Shown: positions 26,801 to 36,500 of the stretch, piece after piece
How positions within the stretch are numbered: the stretch's first letter is position 1
Layout of the letters: each line of letters starts with the position of its first letter
Assembly (NCBI GenBank): GCA_964023275.1
Contig: OZ029914.1
Location: 46,950,530 to 47,014,529, forward strand
DNA length: 64,000 nt
Origin: Norana najaformis
Lineage: Eukaryota > Annelida > Clitellata > Crassiclitellata > Hormogastridae
Reading direction: 5' to 3'
The notes under the pieces: generated by a model
Told to the model about the DNA's origin: nothing
The model's database searches: none
Seen by the model: only the letters and a program-made list of their open reading frames with translations
Translations under genes and position numbers: made by a program

Positions 26801-29800
26801 TTCCAACATACTCGGGAAGGGAACGCATCAGCTGCCCTTTCTGCATACGAATCTTGACTCATACTCAAGTAAAGTGCAGGTAAGACGACAATTTGTTTCT
26901 GATATCTATTACCCTACTTTGGTATTACCAATGGTGAATGAAAATTGACAGTAAATGAAATTTTTGAAAGTCTAAACTGGCGGCTAGACAAGCAACAATT
27001 ATTCGGAAATATATATATCTTGTAATTCCTAGTTTTAGAATGTAATATCAAGTTCCTCGTTCTTGAGCTTGATCACTGGAATCCTTAACGTCATAAATTG
27101 GTCTCAGTAGAGGAAAGTACATCATGGCTTTAGAGTTGTTGAGGTGAATGCTTGCATGAGTACAAGCTGAGTCCGTTTAGCAGGCTCGAACTCGCAAACG
27201 TTGAATTACAGATCGAGTGCGCTACCGAATTGACTACCGTATGGCACAAACTGTGAAAGGATTCAGGTGTATTACTACATTTCGTGTTGCTTTTTTCTAG
27301 ACCACAAACGGAAAACCCAATTTTGTTTGTACGAACAGCTGAAAATGTTTTGAAAAATGGAGACCAAATCTACGAATTAGGTGAGCTGATTATAACTTCA
27401 CATACCATAACACAGCACAACATGACATTGCATCAACTTAATATGACATAATTATATAACACGGGATTAAGGGCTTCCGAAGAATTTTATGTGCGCGTTA
27501 GAACCACTGTTCAACGTAAACTTTCAACAACTAATTCCGCCTAACTTCCTCTTAAAACCATGGCTAAGTCTACTGACGCGATACCACCATTCAAACTATT
27601 TCGCAAGCCTATAGCACTTGCACTGAAAAATTTCGGCATTGAAGTTCCTGCCAGTTATTAAACAAGGTTTATATGTGAAACAAGGTTTATATGTGACCAT
27701 GTGTCGCCTTGTTTGGAGCTATTACAGGCATTACTTCATATGTTAAGGATAAGAGAAATGAAGTTGCTAACACTTTCGAACGGTGAAAGTCTCTTCACTT
27801 AAGCTAGCTAGCCCTAAGAAAGCCTTAGGGCTAGCTTAATGAAAAGACTACTCTCCTTCTTCTGCGTTCCTGCTTATTTTTTTCCATTTAATCTTACTTA
27901 ATGTAGTCTCATTGATTACTTAGTCTTATTAACTGCCTTGGGTATTATTAATAACTACCCAGAGTAACCTTCTAAGCTACTTCAGCACACTCCCTTACAT
28001 GTTTTGCACTCGCATGCATTTAAGCCTAATCTTAACCCGGTGACTGGTAATTAGATGTAGAAATTACCGTTTGTGTTGGCAATGTAGGAAAAATAGATTG
28101 CTTGTTTGGGGAATGGGTGAAGGATCAGACAGCTGGAGGCCAGATAAGCCACAGCTCGTTCAACAAGAATCCACAGTATGGGCTGTCCGTTGAAGGTGAG
28201 TTTGTTGCACGTGTACTCTGCCTGATCAATTGAGAGCTCACGTTGTAACATTGAGTCTACTCTACATGTTTGAACGGGAAAACAATACACAGGGCTATCT
28301 TTGCAATATTATAACACCGAATTTATTGTATGTCTCTTACTTTGTTAATGACGAGCAACGCATTACAGACAGGAAAAAAGTTATAATTTCAGTTGATGTC
28401 ACTAATATTATTGATGTTGGGGATCAAATGCAGAAACGTATAATTTGTGCTGACGATGTAGGAAAATTAGGTAAATATGAGCTTAGTATACATGTATATA
28501 AATGTGAGGAAATAAGCTCATGCGATGTATCGAAATGAGGCACAATTCTGTCTGCTATTCACATATGTAGTAATCTTTAGATCTTAACAAGGACCTGATA
28601 ATGTTTAATGTCCCTGTATGTTGTAGGTAGGTAGGTAAGTATGATTATATTATAACAAAGAAGTCTGCCTCCTCCTTTATCACTGCCTCCTCCTTTATCA
28701 CAGGTTTTGAACTGGCACCACACGAGTATGCCAGTTGCGGTTTTCCTATATGTGGTACAGTCTCTGTTTCATTTGTTATGGTGCACAGTATGTTTACTGT
28801 ACACTGCAAGGCACTTTTTCAGTCCATGTGGCCCATCATTTCTGATAGCACTTTTTCCAAATTTTTCCATCCTTCTAGATTTGCAAATGTCTCAGCGTTG
28901 TATCTGTGGCAATATGGTTTATCTGACGGAGTCATATCCATTATAATGACATAACTGCCAGCTGTAAGCAAATCCCTGTGATAGTAATACATATGCGTTG
29001 TACATGCTTTTACGACAGGCAATGCTCCTCAACCAGTTCTGATAGATCTACTGCAAGAGTCTGTCGCACCAACGCACCCAATCGGTTGCTATGTAATTCA
29101 AGTAAGTATTTGAATTACGAATTACTCTTGAACCATAAAAAGTTGATTGTGTTTCCAATTTACATCAATAAACGATTTATTACTTCATGCAAAGTTACTA
29201 TTATGCTCTTTCAAAGGTTACCCATGAGTCACTGTGAAAATTCTTATAATCATATATGGAGGAATTTGCAAAATGGACATAAAATTTTCTCACAAGTCAT
29301 ATACTAGGTTACTAAAGAACTAGGACTCTCCCATTTATTACTGCTGTATGTTTCAATGAAGAAGAGAATGTTATTCAACTCTTACACCTAACTTCATTGA
29401 AGCTGAAGGCACCTCTGTTTTATGTCATAGTATTATTTCCAAAGTGACTGAATCAAACACTGACCTGCAAAGGATAGGTCTCTAATAAATAATCTACAAG
29501 CATAAATAACGCAAAAATGTCTTGATATTTCTATATGATTCTAGCCACCTCGATTTTCGTTGTTGAGAATTGGCCTGTCATCACGTATTGTATCAATAGC
29601 TGTTAGGCTTCGTAGGTAGCTATCCTTGGGTTTTGACCCCGTCTATCCAGATTACTGAGGCAATTTTTTGCTCTAACTTAAAACGCATCTCTTCAACCAA
29701 TATTTTAACCTATTACCTTTCTTTAGAGTGCAGCTATAAGCTTTTGCAAGAAGATGTAGTCAAATTTCAGTTTAACTGTATTGGATTATATAGTCGAAAA

Positions 29801-30105
29801 TGATATTATATAGTCCGGTATTGCAATGCAGTCTAATCACGCACATGTGTTTTCCTGTCCAGGTTAACGAGGGGCAGAGTTGTCCTTTAGAAAAAGAGAC
29901 TCTTAAAAACAGCACAAGGGTCAAAACCGTCGAGGGGAAATACCACAGTTTCGTGCATCAGTCTGAAGCGAGTGGCCACTACATGTTGTCTCCCGGTCGA
30001 TATGTTGTTCTTGTATTCGCTGATCAACCAACGGATGAAAAGAAATTCGCTCTTGTGATAGCCGCTCAAGCAAAGTCAAAAGTAAACATCACCGAACCGA
30101 AATGA
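17894..30105 (+). CDS. Calpain-like cysteine protease with three C2L domains, gene 2 (complete)
   Basis: Seventeen exons: 17894-18151, 19057-19188, 19686-19888, 20537-20729, 21560-21631, 21973-22267, 22624-22731, 23075-23190, 23752-23981, 24830-24912, 25622-25723, 26240-26325, 26671-26879, 27301-27380, 28061-28195, 29019-29101, 29863-30105. Phases join to a 2628-base CDS, 875 aa. The start MGSCSS fits N-myristoylation on Gly2 with palmitoylation on Cys4. The CysPc domain spans about 87-385, with Cys112 in [11 protein letters not shown], His277 in NHCYSI and Asn301 in IRNPWGE; the His-Asn spacing of 24 is the usual calpain value. The Trp after the catalytic Cys of most calpains is Phe here. 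Three C2L domains follow: exons 7-9, 11-13 and 15-17, joined by short linker exons 10 and 14. No EF-hand (PEF) domain is seen, so it is a non-classical calpain. Exon 10 ends at a GC donor. Inferred to be an active, membrane-tethered cytosolic protease. Confidence 0.9.
18191..18417 (-). mobile_element. LINE RT C-terminal fragment in gene 2 intron 1
   Basis: The minus strand encodes [17 protein letters not shown] and then [27 protein letters not shown] and a stop, the usual C-terminal end of an RTE/Jockey-like reverse transcriptase. The equivalent place in gene 3 (after 50656) lacks it. A related fragment is at 20815-21050. Confidence 0.75.
19235..19546 (+). repeat. LINE 3' region with GATTAC tail in gene 2 intron 2
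   Basis: Plus-strand order: a block shared with 1285-1405, then acacaacccaccctaacagc, ctgacttgacgcagccctcg, ataagctggtaccctg, and a terminal ttacgattacgattg. The region matches 51455-51766 in gene 3 and the reverse complement of the LINE at 13882. Inherited through the segmental duplication. Confidence 0.7.
19962..20120. repeat. Decayed array of TTTGGTCC words
   Basis: Directly downstream of exon 3, the words ttggtcc, tttggtcc and attggtc recur at intervals of about 12-40 bases (near 19963, 19975, 19989, 20005, 20046 and others). The gene 3 equivalent at 52170-52320 has lost some units. It looks like an old short-period minisatellite. Confidence 0.5.
20815..21050 (-). mobile_element. LINE RT C-terminal fragment in gene 2 intron 4
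   Basis: The minus strand encodes a decayed version of the same LINE end as 18191-18417 ([12 protein letters not shown]). It is also present at 52985-53235 in gene 3, so it predates the duplication. Confidence 0.65.
21826..21950. repeat. ATT/AGT trinucleotide microsatellite
   Basis: Runs of att, agt and agc trinucleotides just upstream of the catalytic-Asn exon. The gene 3 counterpart at 54030-54130 is shorter. Confidence 0.85.
23275..23330. repeat. ATGT microsatellite
   Basis: Imperfect atgt/gtat tetramers in gene 2 intron 8, not seen at the equivalent place in gene 3 (near 58200). Confidence 0.7.
24000..24135 (-). repeat. ATTACA-tailed retroelement 3' end
   Basis: Begins tataattgtaatttg on the + strand, then atttatatagcgacacttta and gagaaactc. 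The same sequence is at 58850-58960 in gene 3. Related ends are at 35672 and 39050. Confidence 0.55.
25040..25200 (+). repeat. SINE-like repeat
   Basis: Contains a B-box-like gcgagttcgaga and the sequence accctgggcaagttgaacac with cgctcctctcagt, a layout typical of tRNA-derived SINE bodies. It is repeated at 59845-60010 in gene 3, where a short insertion interrupts it. Confidence 0.5.
25240..25445 (+). mobile_element. LINE RT C-terminal fragment in gene 2 intron 10
   Basis: The + strand encodes [10 protein letters not shown], then [20 protein letters not shown], then [16 protein letters not shown] and a stop. This is the WxDNIxxW...DRxxWRxxV end of RTE/Jockey-like reverse transcriptases. The same fragment is in gene 3 at 60045-60265. 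Confidence 0.8.
27178..27245 (-). repeat. tRNA-derived SINE head (relic)
   Basis: On the minus strand it reads GTAGCGCACTCGATCTGTAA, then GCGAGTTCGAGCC, which look like the A and B boxes of RNA polymerase III promoters. Repeated at 61993-62060. The rest of a cloverleaf cannot be formed, so it is not a functional tRNA. Confidence 0.5.
27810..27839. other. Short perfect inverted repeat
   Basis: GCTAGCCCTAAG and CTTAGGGCTAGC flank a few bases, giving a strong hairpin in intron 14. It is conserved at 62680-62709 in gene 3. No flanking U-run or known function; may be a tiny transposon relic. Confidence 0.5.
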
Positions 30106-32401
30106 ATGCTGCACGAAGCTTCTGTTTTCCATTTGTAACTGTAATTGTAATTGCAATAGAAATGGTATAGCGACGATTATTTATATAACATCATAAGTAG
30201 CGAGTTACTGTAGGATGCTTCACCGTGTCATTTTAGCAAAACGGATTTCTTTGTGTTTACAATAATAAGCTGTATCTGTGATAATATTGCTGGACAGTGT
30301 ACGTTGGCCTATTAAAGAGCTAATGCATAGGACTTCAAAAGGAGTATATTTAATGAACTAAGGGGTGATTGAAAGGCTGAAGAAAAGAGGAGTAAAACAC
30401 ATCAAGAACACCTCAAATCGAATCACGCAATAAGACATGCAATACTCTCTCCAGCAATAACCGTATAAATTAATTCACATGACTTAGTTTTTTTCTTTTC
30501 TCTCATTTTGATCAGTTTAGGGCTGCTTCGCATCAATTTAATAGCCAAGCACAATTAATGTTGCTAGTAAAAAGCAAACTGGCTTTATTCTTTAGTAGTT
30601 TCACGGTGAATAGCTGCCACTCGCTATTCCAAATGAGTAGTCTGGTTTCTGCACAGTCAATTTGCTTTAAGACGATTTCCATCTTTTTCTAGTAACACTG
30701 GTAGATGCTTTTTGTTTTATTTTAGTGCGTCTTCTATGTTGCAAATATATTTAAACTAAACCTTTGCTTACAGCTGCATAAATAAGTAAACGGGTAATAA
30801 AATCCCGAAAGATGAAGAGGCGTAGATCTGTATGTTATAGTTTTCTCTAGACAATTACAGTAATTGTGTGTTCACGTCCTAAAGGGTTTTGGACATAACG
30901 TGTCTGAACATTGTCGTTCTTGGATATTAATTCTAGAATTTTCAACATGTGTGCTAGGAAAGGACACATTACTGTCGTGCAATGCATCGCTATGACTGTG
31001 ATATGATTTTTCAGCAACTTGAGCGTTTGACTGATGGAGGAAGAGACTTATTTCAAGTTTTTGAGATTAAGAGCACACAGTAATAGTAAATAACCTAACA
31101 GAAATGTCAACTGATTTTAAAGGAAACTTTTCTGAGAGTTTGTTTGCAAGTTAAGCATCTTACGATCAATAAAGAAAATGGAAAAACACTGAATTGACTA
31201 CATATTGTCTTTAAATGGTGCCACACATTATAAATTTCTTCGACTCCACATCCGCAATACTACAAAGAGAGACGCACGCACACGGACACATACATATACA
31301 TGTCATGCAATCTATTAACGAAATTTATATAGCACCGTCAGAAGCGAGGAGCTACTTCTAGGGTGGCTTACAATGTCAATCGTTACTAGCAGGCACACAG
31401 TAAATAGAATATCAGTTGTTGTTGAAAAAGCGTGAACACCTTTGGCCTGCTGAATAGATGCCGTAAGGTTCTTCCACGCACGCGGCCAGCGACCCGAAAG
31501 GCTCAGTGACCCGTCTACCGAGACAGACAGGAACAAGCAGCAGACAGACGGAGACGTACAAACACACGCCTGGCCAAATTCCTGTATGCCAACGTCTCTA
31601 GTACATATATTGCGCATGTCAAAGATTACCAATCTTTCCATCAGCAAACTGTAATCACTGCGTTATCGAACAGTCAAGTGTTTGCCTCCATTCTTCTCTG
31701 CGCTTACAATCCTACAGCGACTTTCGAGTGGACAATTTAATACATACATATATACACATATACGTTAATATTAATATACAAATACATATACACATGAACG
31801 TGCGTACATGAATATACTGCAGATATATATGAACATGTGAATATACATATACATATAGAGATATGTTCATATACTGTATTCATATGAATATATATAGAGG
31901 TCGGTATATGCATGAGGTATGGGTATCCTGTGTATATTCATGGTCATAACATTTTATGGCTATCAGATTGGCCTTACCGCTTGTACGTTGCGGTCTTGGC
32001 TAATAAGCTGCGCGTCCAGTGTTGATGATTACTGTTACTTAGCAATGCTCGAGGTTCAGTGTTGATAGGTATGCGCAACAAAACAATAGCGATTCGGTCA
32101 ACTAAATTGTTTGCTCCGGTTTTTATTTAGTGTTTTTATTACGAGGCAAAGGAACGATCGTATTGTAGCAGGTCAGGACTTCTGAATAGAATGGAATTAA
32201 CTGTAGAAGTTTAGTTCGAAAATTTCTCAGCTCACTTGGAAACCTTGCGTAGGGTTTAAAAATCTTGGTGATTGCTACGGAGGTTAAGTTCTGTTGGTTG
32301 CTAAGGTATCTCTTTAGCGATATTGGACAAAAATCTGCGTCGTGTATGTGTTCAACGCTGTTGTGAGATAGCTAAAGATGCTATATTATGTGTCTCTACA
32401 C

Positions 32402-32775
32402 ATAAAAACATACATACATACATACATACACACATAAATGCATGTATACACACATGCATTCATACATACACATATACATACACATACATACATACACACA
32501 TACATACACATACATACATACACATACATACATACACATACATACATACATACATACATACATACATACACATACAAACATACATACATACATACATACA
32601 TACATACATACACACATAAATGCATGCATACACACATACATACATACATACACATACATACACACATACATACAAATACATACATACACAAACAAACATA
32701 CATACATACATACATACATACATACATACACACATACATACACACATACGTACACATACATACATATACATACAT
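32402..32775. repeat. CATA tetranucleotide microsatellite (about 370 bp)
   Basis: Nearly continuous cata/caca tetramers with a partly duplicated segment containing aatgcatg (near 32437 and 32620). All apparent ORFs here on both strands are products of the repeat. Confidence 0.95.
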
Positions 32776-32794
32776 GCATATACGTGAGCACTAT

Positions 32795-32970
32795 TTCACA
32801 GAAGGCAGAGCGCTCGGCCTGTAACTCGCAGAGTCCGGGTTCGAGCCTTCCGTGCTCGGTTATTGTATAAGGGGCCTTGATCAAATTCTTCACTCAAAAT
32901 TGCTCAGCGCTATCGACTGATTCTAGCCAATGGATAGTGGCGCTTAATAAATGCATGAAAAATAATAATA
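32795..32970 (+). repeat. tRNA-derived SINE
   Basis: The head contains agagcgctcggcctgtaact and a good B box, gggttcgagcc. The body runs through tgctcagcgctatcgactga to a tail gcgcttaataaatgcatg and an AAT-rich end. Adjacent to the CATA array. It does not fold as a complete tRNA. Confidence 0.7.
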
Positions 32971-33510
32971 CATGTGTAGAATGCATCTAGGAACTATAAA
33001 TCTGTATTGTGCCTTAGCTAACCCACTGTAGCGGTTAAGAACCTCTGAGAAAATTCTGACAGCCGAGTTACACCGGTATCTATTACACATATTTACGTAT
33101 GTGAGTTAATTATCTTGGTGAAGAAGAGAGTGCTAAAGGTTGACAGAACCAGGCGGCACAGCAACGATTTGTATCACAACTTCAAAATAAGATTTTGCCA
33201 GTTAGAAGTAAGAAAATGGTTCGCAAGTTGCTGATTGCCACAGTCACACAACCGCAGGAAGTGAAATAGCCTTGCTCAAAACAAGCTAGATGCATCAGTT
33301 GTTGAGGAAAGTAAGTCGACAAGCTTTGGTTCGAGCTTGCTAGGCGGACTCCGTCTAACGACCCGGGAAAATTTGTTCTCACATACTTTTCTCGCACTTC
33401 AGATTCAGATTTACTGACCTTGGGCGGAGAATTAGTGCAATTAATTAATTAACTAATTCAAATTTTCTCGTTTTCGCAGATAATCCGTTTTGACGCCAAA
33501 CAGACCGAAG

Positions 33511-36500
33511 ATGGCGGACAACTTCGAGGCAGAGTACCAAAATGTTCGCGGTCTGAGTATTGGTGGAGTCACGCCAAAAGAGGAAGGGGAAAGACTGAGG
33601 CCAAAAGTGGAGGAGGAAAGGCTGAGGCTAAAAGAGGAAGAAAGACTGCGAAGAGAGGAGGAGGAAAAAAGGAGGAAAGATCTTCGCTATTGGAAAAACG
33701 AGGAAAAGGGAAGACTGAGGCCACAAGTGGAAGTGGAAATGCTGAGGCCAAAAGAGGAAGAAAGACTGCGAAGAGAGGAGGAGGGAAAAAGGAGGGTATA
33801 TTTTGCCTATTGGGAAAACGAGGAAGAGGAAAGACTGAGGCCAAAAGTGGAAGAGGAAATACTGAGGCCAAAAGAGGAAGAAAGACTGCGAGGAGAGGAG
33901 GAGGAAAAAAGGAGGAAAGATCTTCGCTATTGGGAAAATGAGGAAGGGGAAAGACTGAGGCCAAAAGTGGAAGAGGAAATACTGAGGCCAAAAGAGGAAG
34001 AAAGACTGCGAAGAGAGGAGGAGGAAAAAAGGAGGAAAGATCTTGGCTATTGGGAAATCGAGGAAGAGGAAAGACTGAGGCCAAAAGTGGAAGAGGAAAT
34101 ACTGAGGCCAAAAGAGGAAGAAAGACTGCGAAGAGAGGAGGAGGAAAAAAGGAGGAAAGAACTTCGCTATTGGGAAAACGAGGAAGGGGAAAGACTGAGG
34201 CCAAAAGTGGAAGAGGAAATACTGAGGCCAAAAGAGGAAGAAAGACTGCGAAGAGAGGAGGAAGAAAAAAGGAGGAAAGAACTTCGCTATTGGAAAAACG
34301 AGAAAAAGGGAAGACTGAGGCCACAAGTGGAAGTGGAAATACTGAGGCCAAAAGAGGAAGAAAGACTGCGAAGAGAGGAGGAGGGAAAAAGGAGGGTATA
34401 TTTTGCCTATTGGGAAAACGAGGAAGAGGAAAGACTGAGGCCAAAAGTGGAAGAGGAAATACTGAGGCCAAAAGAGGAAGAAATACTGCGAAGAGAGGAG
34501 GAGGAAAAAAGGAGGAAAGATCTTCGCTATTGGGAAAACGAGGAAGGGGAAAGACTGATGCCAAAAGTGGAAAAGGAAATACTGAGGCCAAAAGAGGAAG
34601 AAAGACTGCGAAGAGAGGAGGAGGAAAAAAGGAGGAAAGATCCTCGCTATTGGGAAAACGTGATTGTGTAGGTTATCTGTGATTACTTTCCAGATTCAAT
34701 ACGCAATCTTTCATAAAATTTAAAATAATTTATTAATTTATAATTGTTTGAATTATCTATACAAGCAATAGGCATGCAAAACTTTTGATACTGTTTAAAA
34801 ATCTTAGGTGTTAGCCATGTGCATCTTGGTCAATTTTGTCTGAAGTTAGAAAAGGAAACTTGAGTAGGCCCACATTCCTCTTCCACAAATCTTTTCCTGA
34901 TTCTTCTTCTCCCCTTGCCTCTCTCATCGCCCCTATCTAAACACCACCCACCGCAGTGATATGACTGTCTACCTGTCTGACCCTTGGATCTCGACCTGGA
35001 ACAGAATCTGACCTTACCAACCTACCGATTTTATTTTTACTGATAATAAAATGATTCCCGCGACTTAGCCTTCATTGAGCGCTGGAGAAATTTGAGATTA
35101 CAGATACTGAAGCAATTCAAACTTGCGAAACATTTTTAATAGTATGTCTCGCCTATTACAGGCAAGTTCATCGTTTAAGGTTAAATTTAATGAAATTGAT
35201 CTTAATGATTGCGAAGACGACTATAATATTACAAATTAGTAATTAAACACTTATATCAATAATGCACTACATCTTTATGCTAAAATGTATTGAGGCGCTC
35301 AAAATGTGCAATAGTCACTGGTCATTACTGGTATTCTTGATCGGAACCTTCTGGTTTCTCTGACCCTTTTCTTCATCCGTATTCGGATCAAGCCCCACAA
35401 GAGTAATTATCAGTGAAAATCGTATGTGGTTCATTTTTCATAGGTACGAGCTACGAGATGAAGACGTAGTTGGTTACGGATTGGCCTGCATCATCAGGGC
35501 TCCTGAAGATGTTGCCCTAAAGCAGGAAGACGTGGCCTGTGTTATGATTGACATGACATCCAATCGCTATCCGCTGGCAGAACACGAAGAACTTGTAAGC
35601 AGCATGATCCACCTGAAACCAACAAACGGGGCTGAACTCACCTTCGAGGTATCTACTTGTCTGTCTATCTCTTGTAATTGTAATCTGACATTTATATAGC
35701 GCCACTTCAAGAATAGACTCATAAGAGCCGCTTCCGACCCGAACCAGTGAGACTACTGTCAAATAATACGGACTTCAGGCGCCTGCGAAACTGAGGAAGG
35801 GACAAACTGAGGAACTCAAGCCGCAGCTCTCGAGAAAGGCGTTTCCAGCTATTAGGTCCAACATAGGCAAAGCTTCTAGACTCAGCTGTAGCGGTGCGCA
35901 TACGACGGACAGTCAGGAGTCCAAGGGAGGCCGATCTATACCCTACTGAGTATGCTGGCCGGCGTTCGTTCACAGTTGCTGGTTCCTTCATCTTGAAACC
36001 TCTACCTCCTCATGTTCGCAACTCTCTTACCGAGACTATCCTTCGCTCTAAACTGAAAACTTACCTCCTACAGTCTATCTATGGTTTTTAACGATTCCAG
36101 TTATCCGGCTCTAAGGTGCACTTCTGAACTTTGTAAGTAGAGCATCATCCAATTACAGTTGCATTGTATTATATTGTATTAAAATCAGGCATTGATAACA
36201 AGTAGCATTAATAAAATGCCCATATAGATGGATATAAAAGAAAGAACAACAAATACTAGATATTAGGGCATTGACGTTCAATTCTTAAGTGAGTGAGTAA
36301 GTAAGTAATAAATTCTCACCTAGTGAGACTGTCGGTTATTCATGGTCACTGATATGGCGTTGTTTTCTATGGAAGAACGACATCTGGTTGGCCTTGCCTT
36401 ATCCTCAAGGTCAAAGGTCGCGCGAGATCAAAATGCGGCTCCAGAAACCACCAAAGGATGACAACACAAACGACAATCCCTGGGAGGACATCGAAACGCA

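Larger units (their letters stand above)
17608..30110 (+). repeat. Segmental duplication, copy 1 (contains calpain gene 2)
   Basis: From about 17608 the sequence aligns with 50088 onward: exons, introns, LINE and SINE relics and even a short hairpin are shared in order and orientation. Left of these points the two copies are unrelated. Copy 1 ends somewhere after the gene 2 stop; the right boundary cannot be fixed because copy 2 runs off the window. Confidence 0.9.
30115..33479. other. Intergenic region between gene 2 and the death-domain gene
   Basis: No gene is recognised here. It holds AT-rich tataca/catata sequence at 31738-31900, the long CATA array at 32402-32775 and a SINE at 32795-32970. 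The end (about 33400-33479) leads into a splice acceptor gttttcgcag, so an unseen 5' noncoding exon of the death-domain gene should lie here or further left. Confidence 0.55.

Noticed and set aside
28230..28538. 102-codon ORF in gene 2 intron 15, also open in gene 3 (63078-63407)
   Set aside because: Shared openness is explained by the recent duplication. There is no domain, and the gene 3 copy starts differently and carries a frame change.
32805..32875. Possible tRNA gene with a good B box (gggttcgagcc)
   Set aside because: No complete cloverleaf could be drawn, and it runs into a SINE-like body and an AAT-rich tail.
32323..32893. Several long ORFs on both strands (Tyr/Ile/His-Thr or Met/Tyr/Val/Cys rich)
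   Set aside because: Pure products of the CATA tetranucleotide repeat.
33569..34591. 340-codon open frame on the minus strand, plus long frames in the other + readings
   Set aside because: They arise because the 120-bp coding repeat is a multiple of three and free of stops. The + frame alone continues from a credible ATG, has coiled-coil composition and joins in phase to ZU5 exons.
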